A stretch of 64,000 bases of DNA from Effrenium voratum. Taxonomy: Eukaryota; Sar; Dinophyceae; Suessiales; Symbiodiniaceae. The stretch lies in assembly GCA_963377175.1 (NCBI GenBank), contig CAUJNA010003501.1, positions 194,236-258,235 of the forward strand, in the 5' to 3' direction. Below are positions 13,901 to 25,502 of this stretch, one piece after another (positions within the stretch are counted from its first letter, which is position 1; every line of letters begins with the position of its first letter). Made by a program: the position numbers and the translations under genes. The notes beneath the pieces were generated by a model. It saw nothing but the letters and a program-made list of their open reading frames with translations, was not told the origin of the DNA and ran no database searches.

Positions 13901-14783
13901 TGCAGCCCTTCAGCGCTTGAGTTGCAATGAGTCGACAAGCTTTGGGAAGCCGCCTTGAATTGCGACGTCCCCTTGGCCGCATCAGACAGGTTCTGGGCAA
14001 TCCGAGGATCTGAAAATTCGGGCCCGAGCCGCGGACGGAACTGGAAGCTTTCCAAGCGTGAACTTGTCTCAACGACCCAATATCAGTGCGGGGGATTCAC
14101 CCCCTGTTTAGACCATAGCTCAACACCACTACAGGTGAACTGGGTCCAAAGTGACATCCTCAAAGTTACCCTCTAAACGGTCCTTTAAGCGGAGCCAACC
14201 CCCAGAACCCCCCCCCCCCCGCCCCCCCACCAAACAAAAAATGTTGGTTTTTCCTAGTTTAAGGCGACCTCCTTTTTTGTTGCACATGGTGCAACCGACT
14301 GCCGCCAGGAAATGGTCCTAGAGATCTACCACAAGCCCACAGATTTGAAGCGACGACCCGAGTGCCAGCTGACGTGTCAACAAAAATTGAGGACCTTCAA
14401 ACTGGTGGCTTTCCTCTTGGTTCCCTTTGAACCAAACTGAAAAGGGTACCCGCAGGAGACAACTACACACAGCTCACACACACACAAAATTGGCCAGGAG
14501 TCTTTCAAGGTTCATCGAGCTGTTTGTGTTCCTGTCCACACCTGTGCCCTTTTGGGGAGATAGCCCAAGCCAAATCCTTTTTGGGCTCCCTTGTTTGCCC
14601 CAGACCTGCGCCCGTTTTTTGAACCCTTTGAGCGGGGTTCCCTTTTTCAACTTCTCACCCGAAAGAGCGGGCTTTTCTCCCTCTGGAAATCCGCAGGTCT
14701 GGTTTTTGTCGGGGAAGGTCTGGTCAAATCTCATTGCCCAGGAAGAAGAAGCTGAACCTCCACTCGGAGAAGCCGTGCCTCTG
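2806..14783 (+). CDS. AIDA-like protein (helical domain + AIDA-type C2), 16 small exons
   Basis: Proposed coding exons: 2806-2838, 3281-3325, 3823-3882, 6656-6760, 6960-7031, 7287-about 7346, 8108-8170, 9606-9700, 10002-10041, 10340-10416, 11203-11251, 11958-11992, 12337-12399, 12868-12910, 14309-14349 and 14742-14783. All defined junctions keep phase and join into about 306 residues, close to the roughly 306 of animal AIDA (axin interactor, dorsalization-associated), a membrane-phospholipid-binding C2 protein. Donors are mostly GC (for example 2839, 3326, 6761, 7032, 11252, 12911, 14350), some GA (10042, 10417, 12400) and few GT (3883, 8171, 11993). Acceptors are usually followed by G. The exon-6 end and the last few residues after 14783 are unresolved; a TAG at 15173 after the TG/TTTG repeats is one possible end. 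The family call is strong in the C2 half; function in this organism is inferred only from the family. Confidence 0.82.
5727..5775. repeat. 17-bp perfect inverted repeat (hairpin)
   Basis: The arms at 5727-5743 and 5759-5775 are perfect reverse complements (TATGTGCGTGTCTGCTT and its complement) around a 15-nt loop. The element lies in the large third intron of the AIDA-like gene. Confidence 0.85.
9606..14783 (+). CDS. AIDA-like gene, C2-domain half (exons 8-16)
   Basis: In order the exons read [11 protein letters not shown] (10002-10041), [17 protein letters not shown] (10340-10416), [15 protein letters not shown] (11203-11251), [11 protein letters not shown] (11958-11992), [17 protein letters not shown] (12337-12399), [14 protein letters not shown] (12868-12910), [13 protein letters not shown] (14309-14349) and [13 protein letters not shown] (14742-14783). 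These are successive blocks of the AIDA C2 domain in correct order, with no stop at any joint. The exon at 9606-9700 supplies the linker before the domain. The introns between them hold the (GAT)n, GGTT and TG/TTTG repeat tracts. This is the most secure identification in the left arm. Confidence 0.88.
10621..11135. repeat. (GAT)n microsatellite followed by an AT-rich TATA tract
   Basis: Three blocks of GAT triplets with GAC/GGT interruptions run to about 10980, followed by a purely A/T-rich tract at about 11029-11135. The tract sits in the intron between the DYIDPF and ASERRA exons of the AIDA-like gene. The long Asp or Met ORFs across it are repeat translation, not protein. Confidence 0.9.
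12955..13595. repeat. Degenerate GGTT/GTT array ending in pure (GGTT)n
   Basis: About 470 bp of G/T-only degenerate repeats lead into a short interruption (13405-13480) and then pure GGTT units to about 13595. The array lies inside the AIDA-like intron between 12910 and 14309, with the G/T-rich strand being the transcribed-sense strand. Confidence 0.9.
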
Positions 14784-14816
14784 GCGCAGTTGGGAGTCCA
14801 GCTTTTTGTTTGTTTG

Positions 14817-14818
14817 TT

Positions 14819-14916
<98 letters not shown>

Positions 14917-15080
14917 TTTGTTTGTTTGTTTGTTTGTTTGTTTGTTTGTTTGTTTGTTTGTTTGTTTGTTTGTTTGTTTGTTTGTTTGTTTGTTTGTTTG
15001 TTTGTTTGTTTGTTTGTTTGTTTGTTTGTTTGTTTGTTTGTTTGTTTGTTTGTTTGTTTGTTTGTTTGTTTGTTTGTTTT
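14817..15080. repeat. (TG)n followed by (TTTG)n
   Basis: A pure TG run to about 14912 switches cleanly to about 42 TTTG units ending near 15080. It immediately follows the last recognised AIDA-like exon, so it probably lies in the final intron or the 3' flank. Confidence 0.95.
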
Positions 15081-15767
15081 TATTGGGTGTGTGCGGAAGT
15101 CCGCGAAGGGGCGCGCGGATGTTCACCAATGTTTCTGTTCAAACCAACGTGTTGGGCCGAGACGGGCCAACCTAGTTTCCCTGCCAGCCCATAGATTAAT
15201 CCCAAGTGGCCGGCGGGAGTGCCAACAAACAGACCCACTTTGGACATGGGGCCGCTTCGATTAGGGCCCCCCGATTCTTGGGACCCATTCATTGAGCGAA
15301 CGGCAACGAACGGCATGCTGAATCGCCGCACGCTGGGAGCAATGAAGCTGTTGAAGCGGTCAGCGAGCAATTCGGCCATTGCCAGTGCAGGTTATACCTT
15401 CACCTCTTTGCCACCTTCATCAGCAACTGAGAGAGAAAAGCTGGGCGCCGTGGCTTCGGATCTTTGGCACCATTCAAGTCTCCGAAACGGAAGCCGGGCG
15501 CCTGTAATGTTCAAAGCGACATAGGCAGGACTCCGTCTCTCCGAAATGCATAGCCTCTGGCAGCCCGAAGTATGGCCGGCAACCAGAGGGTGGCCCACGT
15601 GGGAATAAATCCCAGCATCCCAAACAGGAAGTGATCAACTAGCTTCAGGAAATGTACTCTATGTGCGTGGCTACCACAGAACTGTGGTACAGTTTCCTGC
15701 TATCTTGGGTTGTCCCTTTGGTTTCCCTAAGGAGACCAAACTCCAACAAAGCGATCCAGCGATCCAG

Positions 15768-15914
15768 GCAAAACGAGAGGCAAAAACAGATCCAGACCAA
15801 GTCCAGCTTGAAAGCAACCACGCGAAGGCCGCCGGGCCCCAAAGGCGGGCCACAATGAAGCCGCAGGCGCTCAGAAAAAAGAAAAAAAGGCGCAGCAGGG
15901 AAGAAGCGGACTAG
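15768..15914 (+). CDS. Terminal exon of an unidentified basic protein
   Basis: After a CAG acceptor at 15765-15767 the frame is open for 48 codons to TAG at 15912-15914. It ends in a highly basic tail, with a KKKKRRSREEAD terminus that resembles a nuclear localisation signal. A preceding + strand exon may lie near 15320-15390 (RRTLGAMKLLKRSASNSAI). No family is recognised. It lies between the AIDA-like gene and the CRHCP gene on the same strand, consistent with a one-direction gene run. Confidence 0.4.
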   Translation, partial: AKREAKTDPDQVQLESNHAKAAGPQRRATMKPQALRKKKKRRSREEAD

Positions 15915-17852
15915 GCTGTGAGCGCTCAACACCGAAACCCCGGCCTTTCTATCCATGCTGCTTCTCGGCGGGACAAGCCGGTAGATGCTTTGTGGAAATG
16001 TCCGGTGCGGTCGGGGCCCTCCATGAGAGAGGGCTAATGTGAGTCGAGTCGTTGAGTTTGAAGGGTGTCTCGGTGTCGCCCTTGGACCGGACCCATCCCA
16101 ACCGGCAGACTGGATATAGGCGACCTGCCAAGATCCCTTTAGCAGGTTCAGGAAATCTGGAAAGGGTCTGAAACATGGTGCAGCGCATCCTGCTTTGGTT
16201 TGCCGCAGGGCGCCAGGAGTGTTGCCCTGCTGTTTCCCTTGTTAAACTGTTTAGTACCAAGCCGGGTTCCCTTTTCTACCAGGGCCACTGCGCAAGTGGG
16301 CCCAGTGCGACTTTCATGTGAGCTGTAATCCAGGCCTGGGTAGGCGTTGGGTAGCAGAGGGCAGTCTTTCCTGTAAATAGGCGTGCGGATATCCACCCTT
16401 TTGTTTAGCACTGGCTTTGGTGTAGGACTTTTCTTAAGACCAGGGTTTGGTTATGATATATTTCAGACCTCGCTTTCAATCTTGGGTTCCCTCAGCCATG
16501 CCAACTTGCATAAGGCTCCTCGCCTTAGATTTGGGGGTATAGTACGTCAGCAAAAGAGGAGAACAAGCACCTCAAGCAGCAGCAGTGAAAGCACGCATGA
16601 AGCACGAATGCCTGGGAAATTCCACACTGTGGCGCGTGGAATGCGTATATCCACATGTGTATGTATATAAATGTATATAGAGACAACAGGGCCAAAATCG
16701 ACAATCGAGCCGACCAGACCAAGTGCTTGTTTTTCAGAGCCGCGCTGGCTCGAGTTTTCCGCGGCGCCTATGTGTAATCAAGGCTGGGGATGAACCCGCG
16801 GCGAATTCGCTCTGGAAATAGGGACCAGGGTTGTTCCCGAGCTTGGGATGAACCAGCATTGGTGGTTCAAAGAGTTGAAACCAAGGAACTTGGTTTAAAT
16901 CGGCTCCCCAGAGTGGTTCAGCTTCTTCAAGAAAACATAACAACCCTTTGACCCCTCGCAAAATGGTTGGTGGACCTTCCTCCTTTCCGCTTCTCCTTGG
17001 CTCGGTCCATTGAAGAGACAGGCGGACATTGATCCCCGCCCATGATGTTAACCAGGGGCTCCATTTCGAATTAAACTTCATATCCACATGAGCAGCGGAC
17101 AATATTGAACGGCAACATTGTGAAGTGTTTGTGTGTGTGTGTTGTTGTGTTTTGGGGTCCCATGTGAATGAAAGCAACCATTTTCCAGGGTGTCCATTTC
17201 CAAGATTCATACGCCTCGGTCCCAGATAGAACCGTTGTTTTTTTGAATTCACCCCAGCCGTGTTTGTTTTGAAATTGCTCATTGCACTCAAAAAACAACG
17301 GAGCCCCAAGGCGCGAATTCAAAACGAAAAACACCGAGGCCCACAGGCGTGAATGCAACAAAAACAATCACCGGGACCCCCGGGTGAGATTTCAAAAAGA
17401 AACCGCCGTGACCCCCCAGGATGTTATTCCAACAAAAGCACCGGAGCCGTCCCAGATCGGTCTGGGTCAAATAAGGATTCATACCCCAAAAATGGTTGGT
17501 TTCCTTGTTGGTTTCCTTTGCCAGGATGAACAGGGGGCCTCTCAAAAACACACACACCAACAATGTTGCCACCTGGTTCCCAGCCATCTCCGTTTAGTGT
17601 TGAGTGGCTGGGTTTCCGAATCTAACTCTTTAAAGGTTAAGCAACTTTTAGCGGGGGATCAGAGAACGGACGGCCCAGGCACCCAAAACCGCAAACAAAA
17701 ACACCCGAAAACGCCCAACAGGCACTACGCAGAGGTGTCCTTTTTGGATAGTTTCCTGAAATAAAAAGAAGGCGCTGGTTTACCTGGTGGTTTAATCAGA
17801 CACCTATGGCACGACGTCTCCGGTGATTTTTCGTTAAAACCCCTTGTGCCAG

Positions 17853-20800
17853 ACTTCCGCGCCTTGAGCGTGGATGAGATCCGCGCGCTCGCGAGCGAGG
17901 GGGAGGAGTGGGCATTGAAGGCGTTGCGGGCCGACCCGAGAGAGTTGGTCAGAATGGACGTTCTTTTTTTGGGCCAAGAGGAAAACTTTTTTTTTCATGG
18001 ATGTTCCCCTTTTGGTTGGTTTGAATTTGAAGCCAAGAGGAAAGTCAACCGTTTTGGGGTTTGGTTCTTTGATTTTGGGGACAAAACATGACAAAACCTA
18101 ATCTTCCGGTCTGTGTTTCATTTGGGAGGGGCGCAAAGGAGGGAAGCCACGAATGTCCATGTGAGTGACCTCACTTGCCCGCGTAGGCTTTGGGATGTGA
18201 GCAACGCTCAATTTTTGCTACTGTTTTCTGTCGTCAAGGTCAGGGCTTTGGAGACACTCCAAAAATCCAACGTCTGACCAGTGCTCATATTGACATGATC
18301 AAACGACCTGCTTGCTTGGGCTTGGTTGGGATGGTCATCAACCCTGAATAGCCGGGATTTATGAAACCATGAGGAGGATGTTCATAGAAAGGGACATAGA
18401 GCCCCTCCCAAAAGCATTGCGTTCTAGAACAACCCAAAAAATGGTTTTTCTTCAAGTGAGGAGCGCCGGGAAGCCAGGCAAGGGTGTTGTCCCTTCGGGG
18501 CGCGCATGGACTGCTCCTGAGTAAAACGCCGGGGAAAAAATGCAGGCTGAAATGCGTGTGGGGGGGGTTTGGTTGTTGCAAGCCACATCCCCTTCAGCAA
18601 ACCCAAGCAACGTGTTTCCCCCGCCGCTCCAAGTAGAGTGCATATTGTAATGGTAGACTAAGTATGAAACAGAGTCATAAGATCTTTTGCTGTGTACCCC
18701 TTTTTTGTGTGGGCCCCTCCTCCCAACCAACAGGAGGGCCCGCTATTCCGAGCACCGCGGGGGACAAATCTGTTTAAACATGGGACGTAGTCAGAAAGAC
18801 AGGGGTGGGTGGGGAACTGTTGACTTTTGTTATTCTACCAATGGTTGCAAAGGTGAATGTGACTAAAAAGACTAAAGATTCCCCGAGAATGTGACTAAAG
18901 ATTCCCCCGTGATCACGTGGAGGGGTCCAGACCAAGACGCCTTTGACAGGCCCTGGAGCAGCTGAGGAAGCTGGAGCGACTGGCTCATGATCCAGTGCGC
19001 GGCCGGCGGATTTGGAACCAGTTGTTTGGGTCAAGAAACGGATGCTAGGGTTTTGGGGGTTTGGGGGTTTGGGGGTTTGGGGGTTTGGGGGTTTGGGGGT
19101 TTGGGGGTTTGGGGGTTTGGGGGTTTGGGGGTTTGGGGGTTTGGGGGTTTGGGAGTTTGGGGGTTTTGGGGGTTTGAGGGTTTTTGGGGGTTTGAGGGTT
19201 GGGTGGAGTGACATCCGAAGGCTGGACAGTGCGTTTCTTGTGCAGTCCAAACCCATCTAGGAGCTTCTCTGGGTGCCATCTCGCCAATCCTGCTACTTTT
19301 TCTACAAGGAAACCAAAAGCGGATTGGCAAGAGCATATTTCCAGACTCCCTGACACCCGGTTCTTTGCAGGAGGAAGTGGCATCAGCGACTCCCCGAACT
19401 CTGAGACATGCCCATACGCCTCATGGTTTTGCGCTTGAGGATGCCCATACCCCTTTAAAGCTTGGTGGGACAGCCAAGAGGAAACCAAAAGCCGCCATGT
19501 TGGCGCCAGGAAGCTGCATCGGTCAACCTGCATGTGGCTTCACCGCGTGGCTTCGCAGCAGAAACGCCAGCGCTATGTGCCTCGGCAGACGTGAGGGTGT
19601 CTCCAAATAGGCATCAGGGGTTTTTGGTTGGTTTGTGTATGAATGCCAATTAAAGGGGGTCCACCATCTTGAGAGACAGACTCAAATTGGCCATGATTCT
19701 TAATGGTTGTGACACTCTGGAACAAATGATGTCCAAGCAACTCCCCACGTCATGATGCCCTCTGCAACAGATGGCCAGTGTGTTCAATGGGTGCAACTCC
19801 CTTCAAAATGGTTGGGAAATGACCTCAGTGTGTCTGACGTGCACCAACGTGCACCAAGGGTCCTAAATTAAGCGGTCATATCCGCCTAAGTCTCTTGGGT
19901 GCGGTTTTCCACCTACTTGTTCAGAAGCAGAGTGTCAACATGCCAGGGAAGAGCACCACGACTTTCCCTCAGTAGCAGTGGAGTTGTTGCAGCCCAACTT
20001 GTCATGTTCTATCACGAAGGACTGGGTTGATGGGATAGAGGCTGGCAAGCGGCCTGGTGGCTTGTTGTGTGAGTTGGAGCAGCTTCCAACAATGACCGGT
20101 GGACATAAATCCCCGCATATACACACACACACGCATGCGTGCAGGCATGCATACATGCAACATACACACATGCATGCATGCATGCATGCGGGCATGCATA
20201 CATGCATACATACATGTATACACACACACATACATACATACATGCATGCATGCATACATACATACATACATGCATGCATGCATGCATACATACATACATA
20301 CATACATACAGACATGCATACATGCACACATGAACACATGCACACATACATACATACATGCATGCATGCATGCACACATACATACATACATACATACATA
20401 CATACATACATACATACATACATACACACATGCAGGGCATGGCACAGGCATACATACATACATAAATGCATGCAGGCATGCATACATGCATACATACATG
20501 CATGCAGACATGCATACATGCATACATACACACCAACCCACAAACATACAAGCATGCAACCGTACAAATCATAAAACCACAAACAGCATACAAGCAAGCA
20601 CAACAGAAGCACATGCCACATGCAAACATAGACACACGTGCAAACATACACACATGCACAAGCAAACAATGATTCACAGAAACATACAGACAGGCAAACA
20701 TACAAACATACGCATATGCATTATACAAACACACACACACACACAAACACACATAAAGACAGCAGACATGACATTACAGTACATTATATTACATTACATT

Positions 20801-21739
20801 ACATACATACATACAGACAGCCTTATAGACACACACACACATACATATACATACATAACGCAACAAACCATACTGTACAACCCAACACAACACAACACAA
20901 CGCAACACAATATATTACACACATACATGCATTCATACATACACACCATACCATACTATACCATACCATAGATTCATACATGCATACATGCACACACACA
21001 CACATACACATGTACGCACACGCATACAGAACGGGAGCGTTTTGTGGATGTTGAAAAAGAGGCGACGAGCCCGGGGCCGGCCCCGGAAACCGGGTTGGGC
21101 GAGAATGAGGTGGACCCGACGACCGGGTTGGGCGTCTTCACCGCCGGGGCCCTGAAAAGCGGCGCCTGCTGCGGCCTGGAGTGCCGGCATTGCCCCCATG
21201 GCTTCGGACCAGGCGAGGGGGGCGAGAGGTGGGGGGGGGGGGGCTGGAGGTTGGGGCTCCCTGTTTTGGGTGGGGTGGGGGGAGCCTATATTTGTATATA
21301 CATCCATCCCTCCCCTCCCCTCCCCTCCCCTCCCCTCCTCTCCCCTCCCCTCCCCTCCCATCCCATCCCATCCCATCCCATCCCATCCCATCCCATCCAT
21401 CCATCGTCTCTTTGTCTCGCCGTCTCTTTGTCTCTCTCTGCCTGTCTCTGTTTGCCGGCCTGTCTGTCTGCATGTATGGTCTGTCTGTCTGTCTGTCTGC
21501 CTGCCTGCCTGCCTGCGACAGAGAGACAGAGAGACCAAACAGAGACAGGCGGGCAGCAGGCAGGCAGCATGATGCAGGCAAATGTGTGAAACATCAATTT
21601 ATGAACATCATGTCCACTGCACTGCAGTCACAGCCCCTGCCTTTCCCATTTGTGGCCCTCTATCCCCTAGCATCAATTGATCGCTGCAGGCGGCCAGCTC
21701 TCTCAGGAGGAGAAGGCAGCCTTGGCAGCGGATTGGTGA
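17853..21739 (+). CDS. CRHCP-motif protein, DUF5522/C1orf53-like C-terminus
   Basis: Exons 17853-17947 (FRALSVDEIRALASEGEEW), 18950-18994 (ALEQLRKLERLAHDP), 21038-21212 and 21690-21739 join in phase and end GQLSQEEKAALAADW with TGA at 21737-21739. The third exon carries VDPTTGLGVFTAGAL and then GACCGLECRHCPHGF. The order TG-x-x-VFT, CCG-x2-CRHCP is the signature of the DUF5522 family (human C1orf53 and plant relatives), small proteins of unknown role with a cysteine-rich, probably metal-binding end. Donors: GT at 17948 and 18995, GC at 21213. The exon-3 start could also be 21030, and 5' exons are missing. This is the last gene before the AT-rich island, with its stop about 280 bp from the island edge. 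Confidence 0.6.
19051..19201. repeat. (TTTGGGGG)n tandem repeat
   Basis: About a dozen uniform 8-bp TTTGGGGG units are followed by a few degenerate ones. The G5 runs spaced by T3 would favour G-quadruplex formation on the + strand. The array is in an intron of the CRHCP-motif gene. Confidence 0.95.
20119..21028. repeat. CATA/CATG microsatellite complex
   Basis: About 900 bp of CATA, CATG and CACA units, grading into ACAC and CATAC variants, ends exactly where the CRHCP exon's polypyrimidine-poor acceptor begins. The Cys/His/Met-rich ORFs on both strands here are repeat translation. Confidence 0.93.
21302..21535. repeat. (TCCCC)n, (ATCCC)n and (TGTC/TGCC)n tracts
   Basis: Consecutive pyrimidine-rich tracts: CCCTC/TCCCC units to about 21357, CATCC units to about 21404, then TGTCT/TGCC units to about 21520. 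All lie in the last intron of the CRHCP-motif gene. Confidence 0.9.
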
Positions 21740-23759
21740 GGCGTATGGCATGCAGTCATCTGGCTGCCTAGTTTCTGGTTTGGGAGCTTACGGCGGTAAA
21801 ACCAGCTCAAAATGCAAGGACTTTTTGGCCGGATGACTACTCGCAGGCTTCCCGTGGCTTAGGTTACCCAAGCCCAAATCGTCCAGACGCCAGCGATGGC
21901 GAAGGCACAGTGAGCGGCAGCCCACGGCAGGCTGGAAAAGATGAATCTGGAGAGCGTCGAAGGCATGCGAAGGCCAGCCTGTCGAGAGCGCGTGGATCCT
22001 CACTTTTGGTGCCTCAATTCAAGTACATAAATAAAACATCAAATTTCGACAAAAAAGGAATTGACAACAAAATCATATGACCATCAGAGAAGAATTCCAT
22101 TGAGATTTGACAGAGACAACCATAATAATAAACATAACATATATTGAATTTATACAATATGTATATGTTATTTTGTTATTATTATAAAACAAATTATAAT
22201 TATTATTATATTATATATAGAATAATTTGTAATAATGAATTATTGAAAATCCGAATCTTATTTGAATTATAGAGAAATTATTATTTGGTATATGAAAGCT
22301 ATTGGGAGGTGGTGTTTGGTCGTATTGTGGTTTTATTTATTGGTTGTAACGATTGTTTCGATTATTTTTGATATTTGATGGTGTTTTTTATGATTGTTTG
22401 CCTTAATTTGTATTTGGTGGATTGAGATTTTTGTTTTTGGAACGGGATGATATAATTTCTATGCCTAAAATGGCGTTGGGTTGTGGATGGGTGAGATTTT
22501 GTTTTCCGATTCGTTTTGTTGTTAATTTTTTTGAGTATTTTAATTTGAAGATTTGGATTTATTATTTATTGTATTATAGAGTAGTAATATTTTTGTTGTA
22601 ATAATTATATATAGATTTGAGGAAATAACATTGATATTTCTTATATAGAAATAATATGTAATTATTAAAATATTATAATAATATATATATATAGAAATTA
22701 ATTCGTAAAATAATATAGAATTAATATAGATATTAAATTTTATGAATTATATATTAAATTTATAAATCATTATTATATAATTCTAAATTGAAAAAATATA
22801 TATTTCTCAAATTAATATATTAAACAAATATAGAATAATGATATTAACTTATATTCCCAAAATCATTATTTAAATAATTTAATTAAACCAATTATATTAA
22901 TTCAAATTTCAAGATATTTAAAATATCTTATATAATTAAGAAATTATACACATTAATATTTATTAAATTATAAAAATAATATATAACTATAAATTTTATA
23001 TTTAAACAATTTATATAAGTTAAATCAATTAATTTAATTTTTAATTCAAAATATAATTTATATAATTATATAGATTTTTAATTATAAACAATTTTATAAT
23101 AAATTAATAATGATTAATAGATTTTAACCTTTATATAGAAATATATAATTACTAATTATATATACTTATAAAAATATTTAAAATTTATTTATTTCAAAAT
23201 ATATATTTGTTTGATATAATTTTGAATTTTTTACAATCTAATTCATTAAATATAATGATTCTTTAATTTTTTGACATTTGAATTAACCCAATTAATTATT
23301 TTAATTATATATTGATTTTTTATTTAATATATTGATTTGAATATATATATATTTATTATAAATATAGAAATATAGAAATATATAATTAATAATTTGACAT
23401 TTTTTATTTTACAATTTCTATTATTCATATATGTCTTTCTCACATATTATTTTTAATTTATAATTATTATATTTTAGATAATTTTTGTTTAATATATATT
23501 CCCGATTAATTAGCAAAAGATCTAAGATATATTATAATATATGTGCAAACCATATTATAATTTTCTCTTTTTTAAATTATTATAGATCGAATAAATTGAA
23601 TATTTTTTTTTTTTTTTTTTTTAAATATATTAATGAATTATTAATAATTTGAATTTTAAAATTTAGATATATTTTTAGAAATTAATTTTATATAAAATAA
23701 TATTGTTCTTTCACCATGTTTTCTATGCTTGAAATTCTATATTTATTATATATATGTTC

Positions 23760-23791
<32 letters not shown>

Positions 23792-24780
23792 CAATTTCTT
23801 TATTAATCTATTAATATATATATTAATATGGTTGTTCTAAATATATATATAGTTAATTCTTGAAATTGATACCCCAAATATCATAATATAAAAACATATT
23901 AATATATAATAAATATAATATATTCATAATAAATATATAATATCCAAAAAATCAAATATATTATAATAATATAAAATAAGGAATCAATACTAGATATTTA
24001 ATTTATATCCAATATTTCTAGATTTTAAAAAAAATATATGAACGAAAATTCGTTATTTCCAATAACGATCCATAAATCGACATAAAGAATCCAAATCTTA
24101 AAAGAGAGAAATACGACACACAACGACGCAAAAATATCGATTATATATGTATATATTGGGGTTTAGCTTGCAATATAAACAAAAATTCCGGAAATCAATA
24201 TTAATCAATAACAAATATCCTGAAATACGCAATTAGTCGCGAAGAGCAACTAATCTCCGGGCGACGACGAATCGAGATGCGCAAACACAACGGCAAAACG
24301 AAAGAGATACCTCAAGCGTGTTTCGCAAATACTGCATAAACCGATGACCCCCCCCCCCAATTTTGCACCAAAAAACATCCCCAAAATTTCGTTATATAGG
24401 GATTTTTGCATCATTACGGGACTTGCAGCGACGCAGCTTGGTATTTCTTTTTACCTCGGAATTCCGGCGCGGTCGACGCGACATTTAAGGCAAACACTAA
24501 TATTATAACCATATCTCAAATAAAGCTATTTCAAGCTAAGCTAGCGCGACAACCATTTAAAACCAAAGACCACGGCAATTATTACGAATCCTATTAAATT
24601 ATATATTACAATTTAAAAAAAAAAAATGACAATATTATTCATCAAATATTGCAAAATATTAATATTAAAAAAAATATATTTACCAACGAAATCTCAAATA
24701 AATACAAATTAAAAATCAATTAATCGAAAAACACAAAAATCGATACATAAAAAAAAATATATAATAATAACAAAAACGGG

Positions 24781-24826
<46 letters not shown>

Positions 24827-24829
<3 letters not shown>

Positions 24830-25126
24830 ATTTTAAACAACAAACAAAAAACAACAAAACACATAATAAAAAAAAAAACAATATATAAAATATAATTAAA
24901 AACAAAGAATTAAAATAAGAAATTTAGAAAACACATAACAAAAAAAGACAACCCAGAGAAAAAACAATTCAGAGAGAAAGAGGAAAAAAAGAAAGAAAAA
25001 ACAAAAATCGGAAAGAAAGAGAGAAAGAATACCGAAAAAAAGAAAGAACCTATTTGTGGAAAATAATATCTCTCAAATAAAAAATATTAAACATTATATT
25101 TAAAAATAATTTAATACAAAATAATA
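24827..25126. repeat. Direct duplication, copy 1
   Basis: A 300-bp segment beginning TTTATTTTAAACAACAAAC recurs 376 bp downstream with no difference I can find by eye. It contains a purine-rich stretch (GAGAGAAAGAGGAAAAAAAG). A poly-A tract precedes each copy, so the repeating unit is about 376 bp. Confidence 0.9.
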
Positions 25127-25202
25127 AAAAAAAATAAAAAAAAAAAAAAAACGGTAAAAAAAAAAAAAAAAAAAAAAAAAACAAGACAAGAAAAATAAAC
25201 AA

Positions 25203-25502
25203 TTTATTTTAAACAACAAACAAAAAACAACAAAACACATAATAAAAAAAAAAACAATATATAAAATATAATTAAAAACAAAGAATTAAAATAAGAAATT
25301 TAGAAAACACATAACAAAAAAAGACAACCCAGAGAAAAAACAATTCAGAGAGAAAGAGGAAAAAAAGAAAGAAAAAACAAAAATCGGAAAGAAAGAGAGA
25401 AAGAATACCGAAAAAAAGAAAGAACCTATTTGTGGAAAATAATATCTCTCAAATAAAAAATATTAAACATTATATTTAAAAATAATTTAATACAAAATAA
25501 TA
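25203..25502. repeat. Direct duplication, copy 2
   Basis: Second copy of the 300-bp segment at 24827-25126, preceded by a poly-A-rich spacer (about 25127-25202). The near-identity implies a recent duplication or an assembly artefact in a low-complexity region. Confidence 0.9.

Noticed and set aside
14427..15264. Cys/Val/Phe ORFs over the TG/TTTG tract
   Set aside because: Repeat translation; only 14742-14783 in this stretch is supported as an exon.
20002..20971. His/Thr and Cys/Met ORFs on both strands
   Set aside because: Translation of the CATA/CATG array in an intron.
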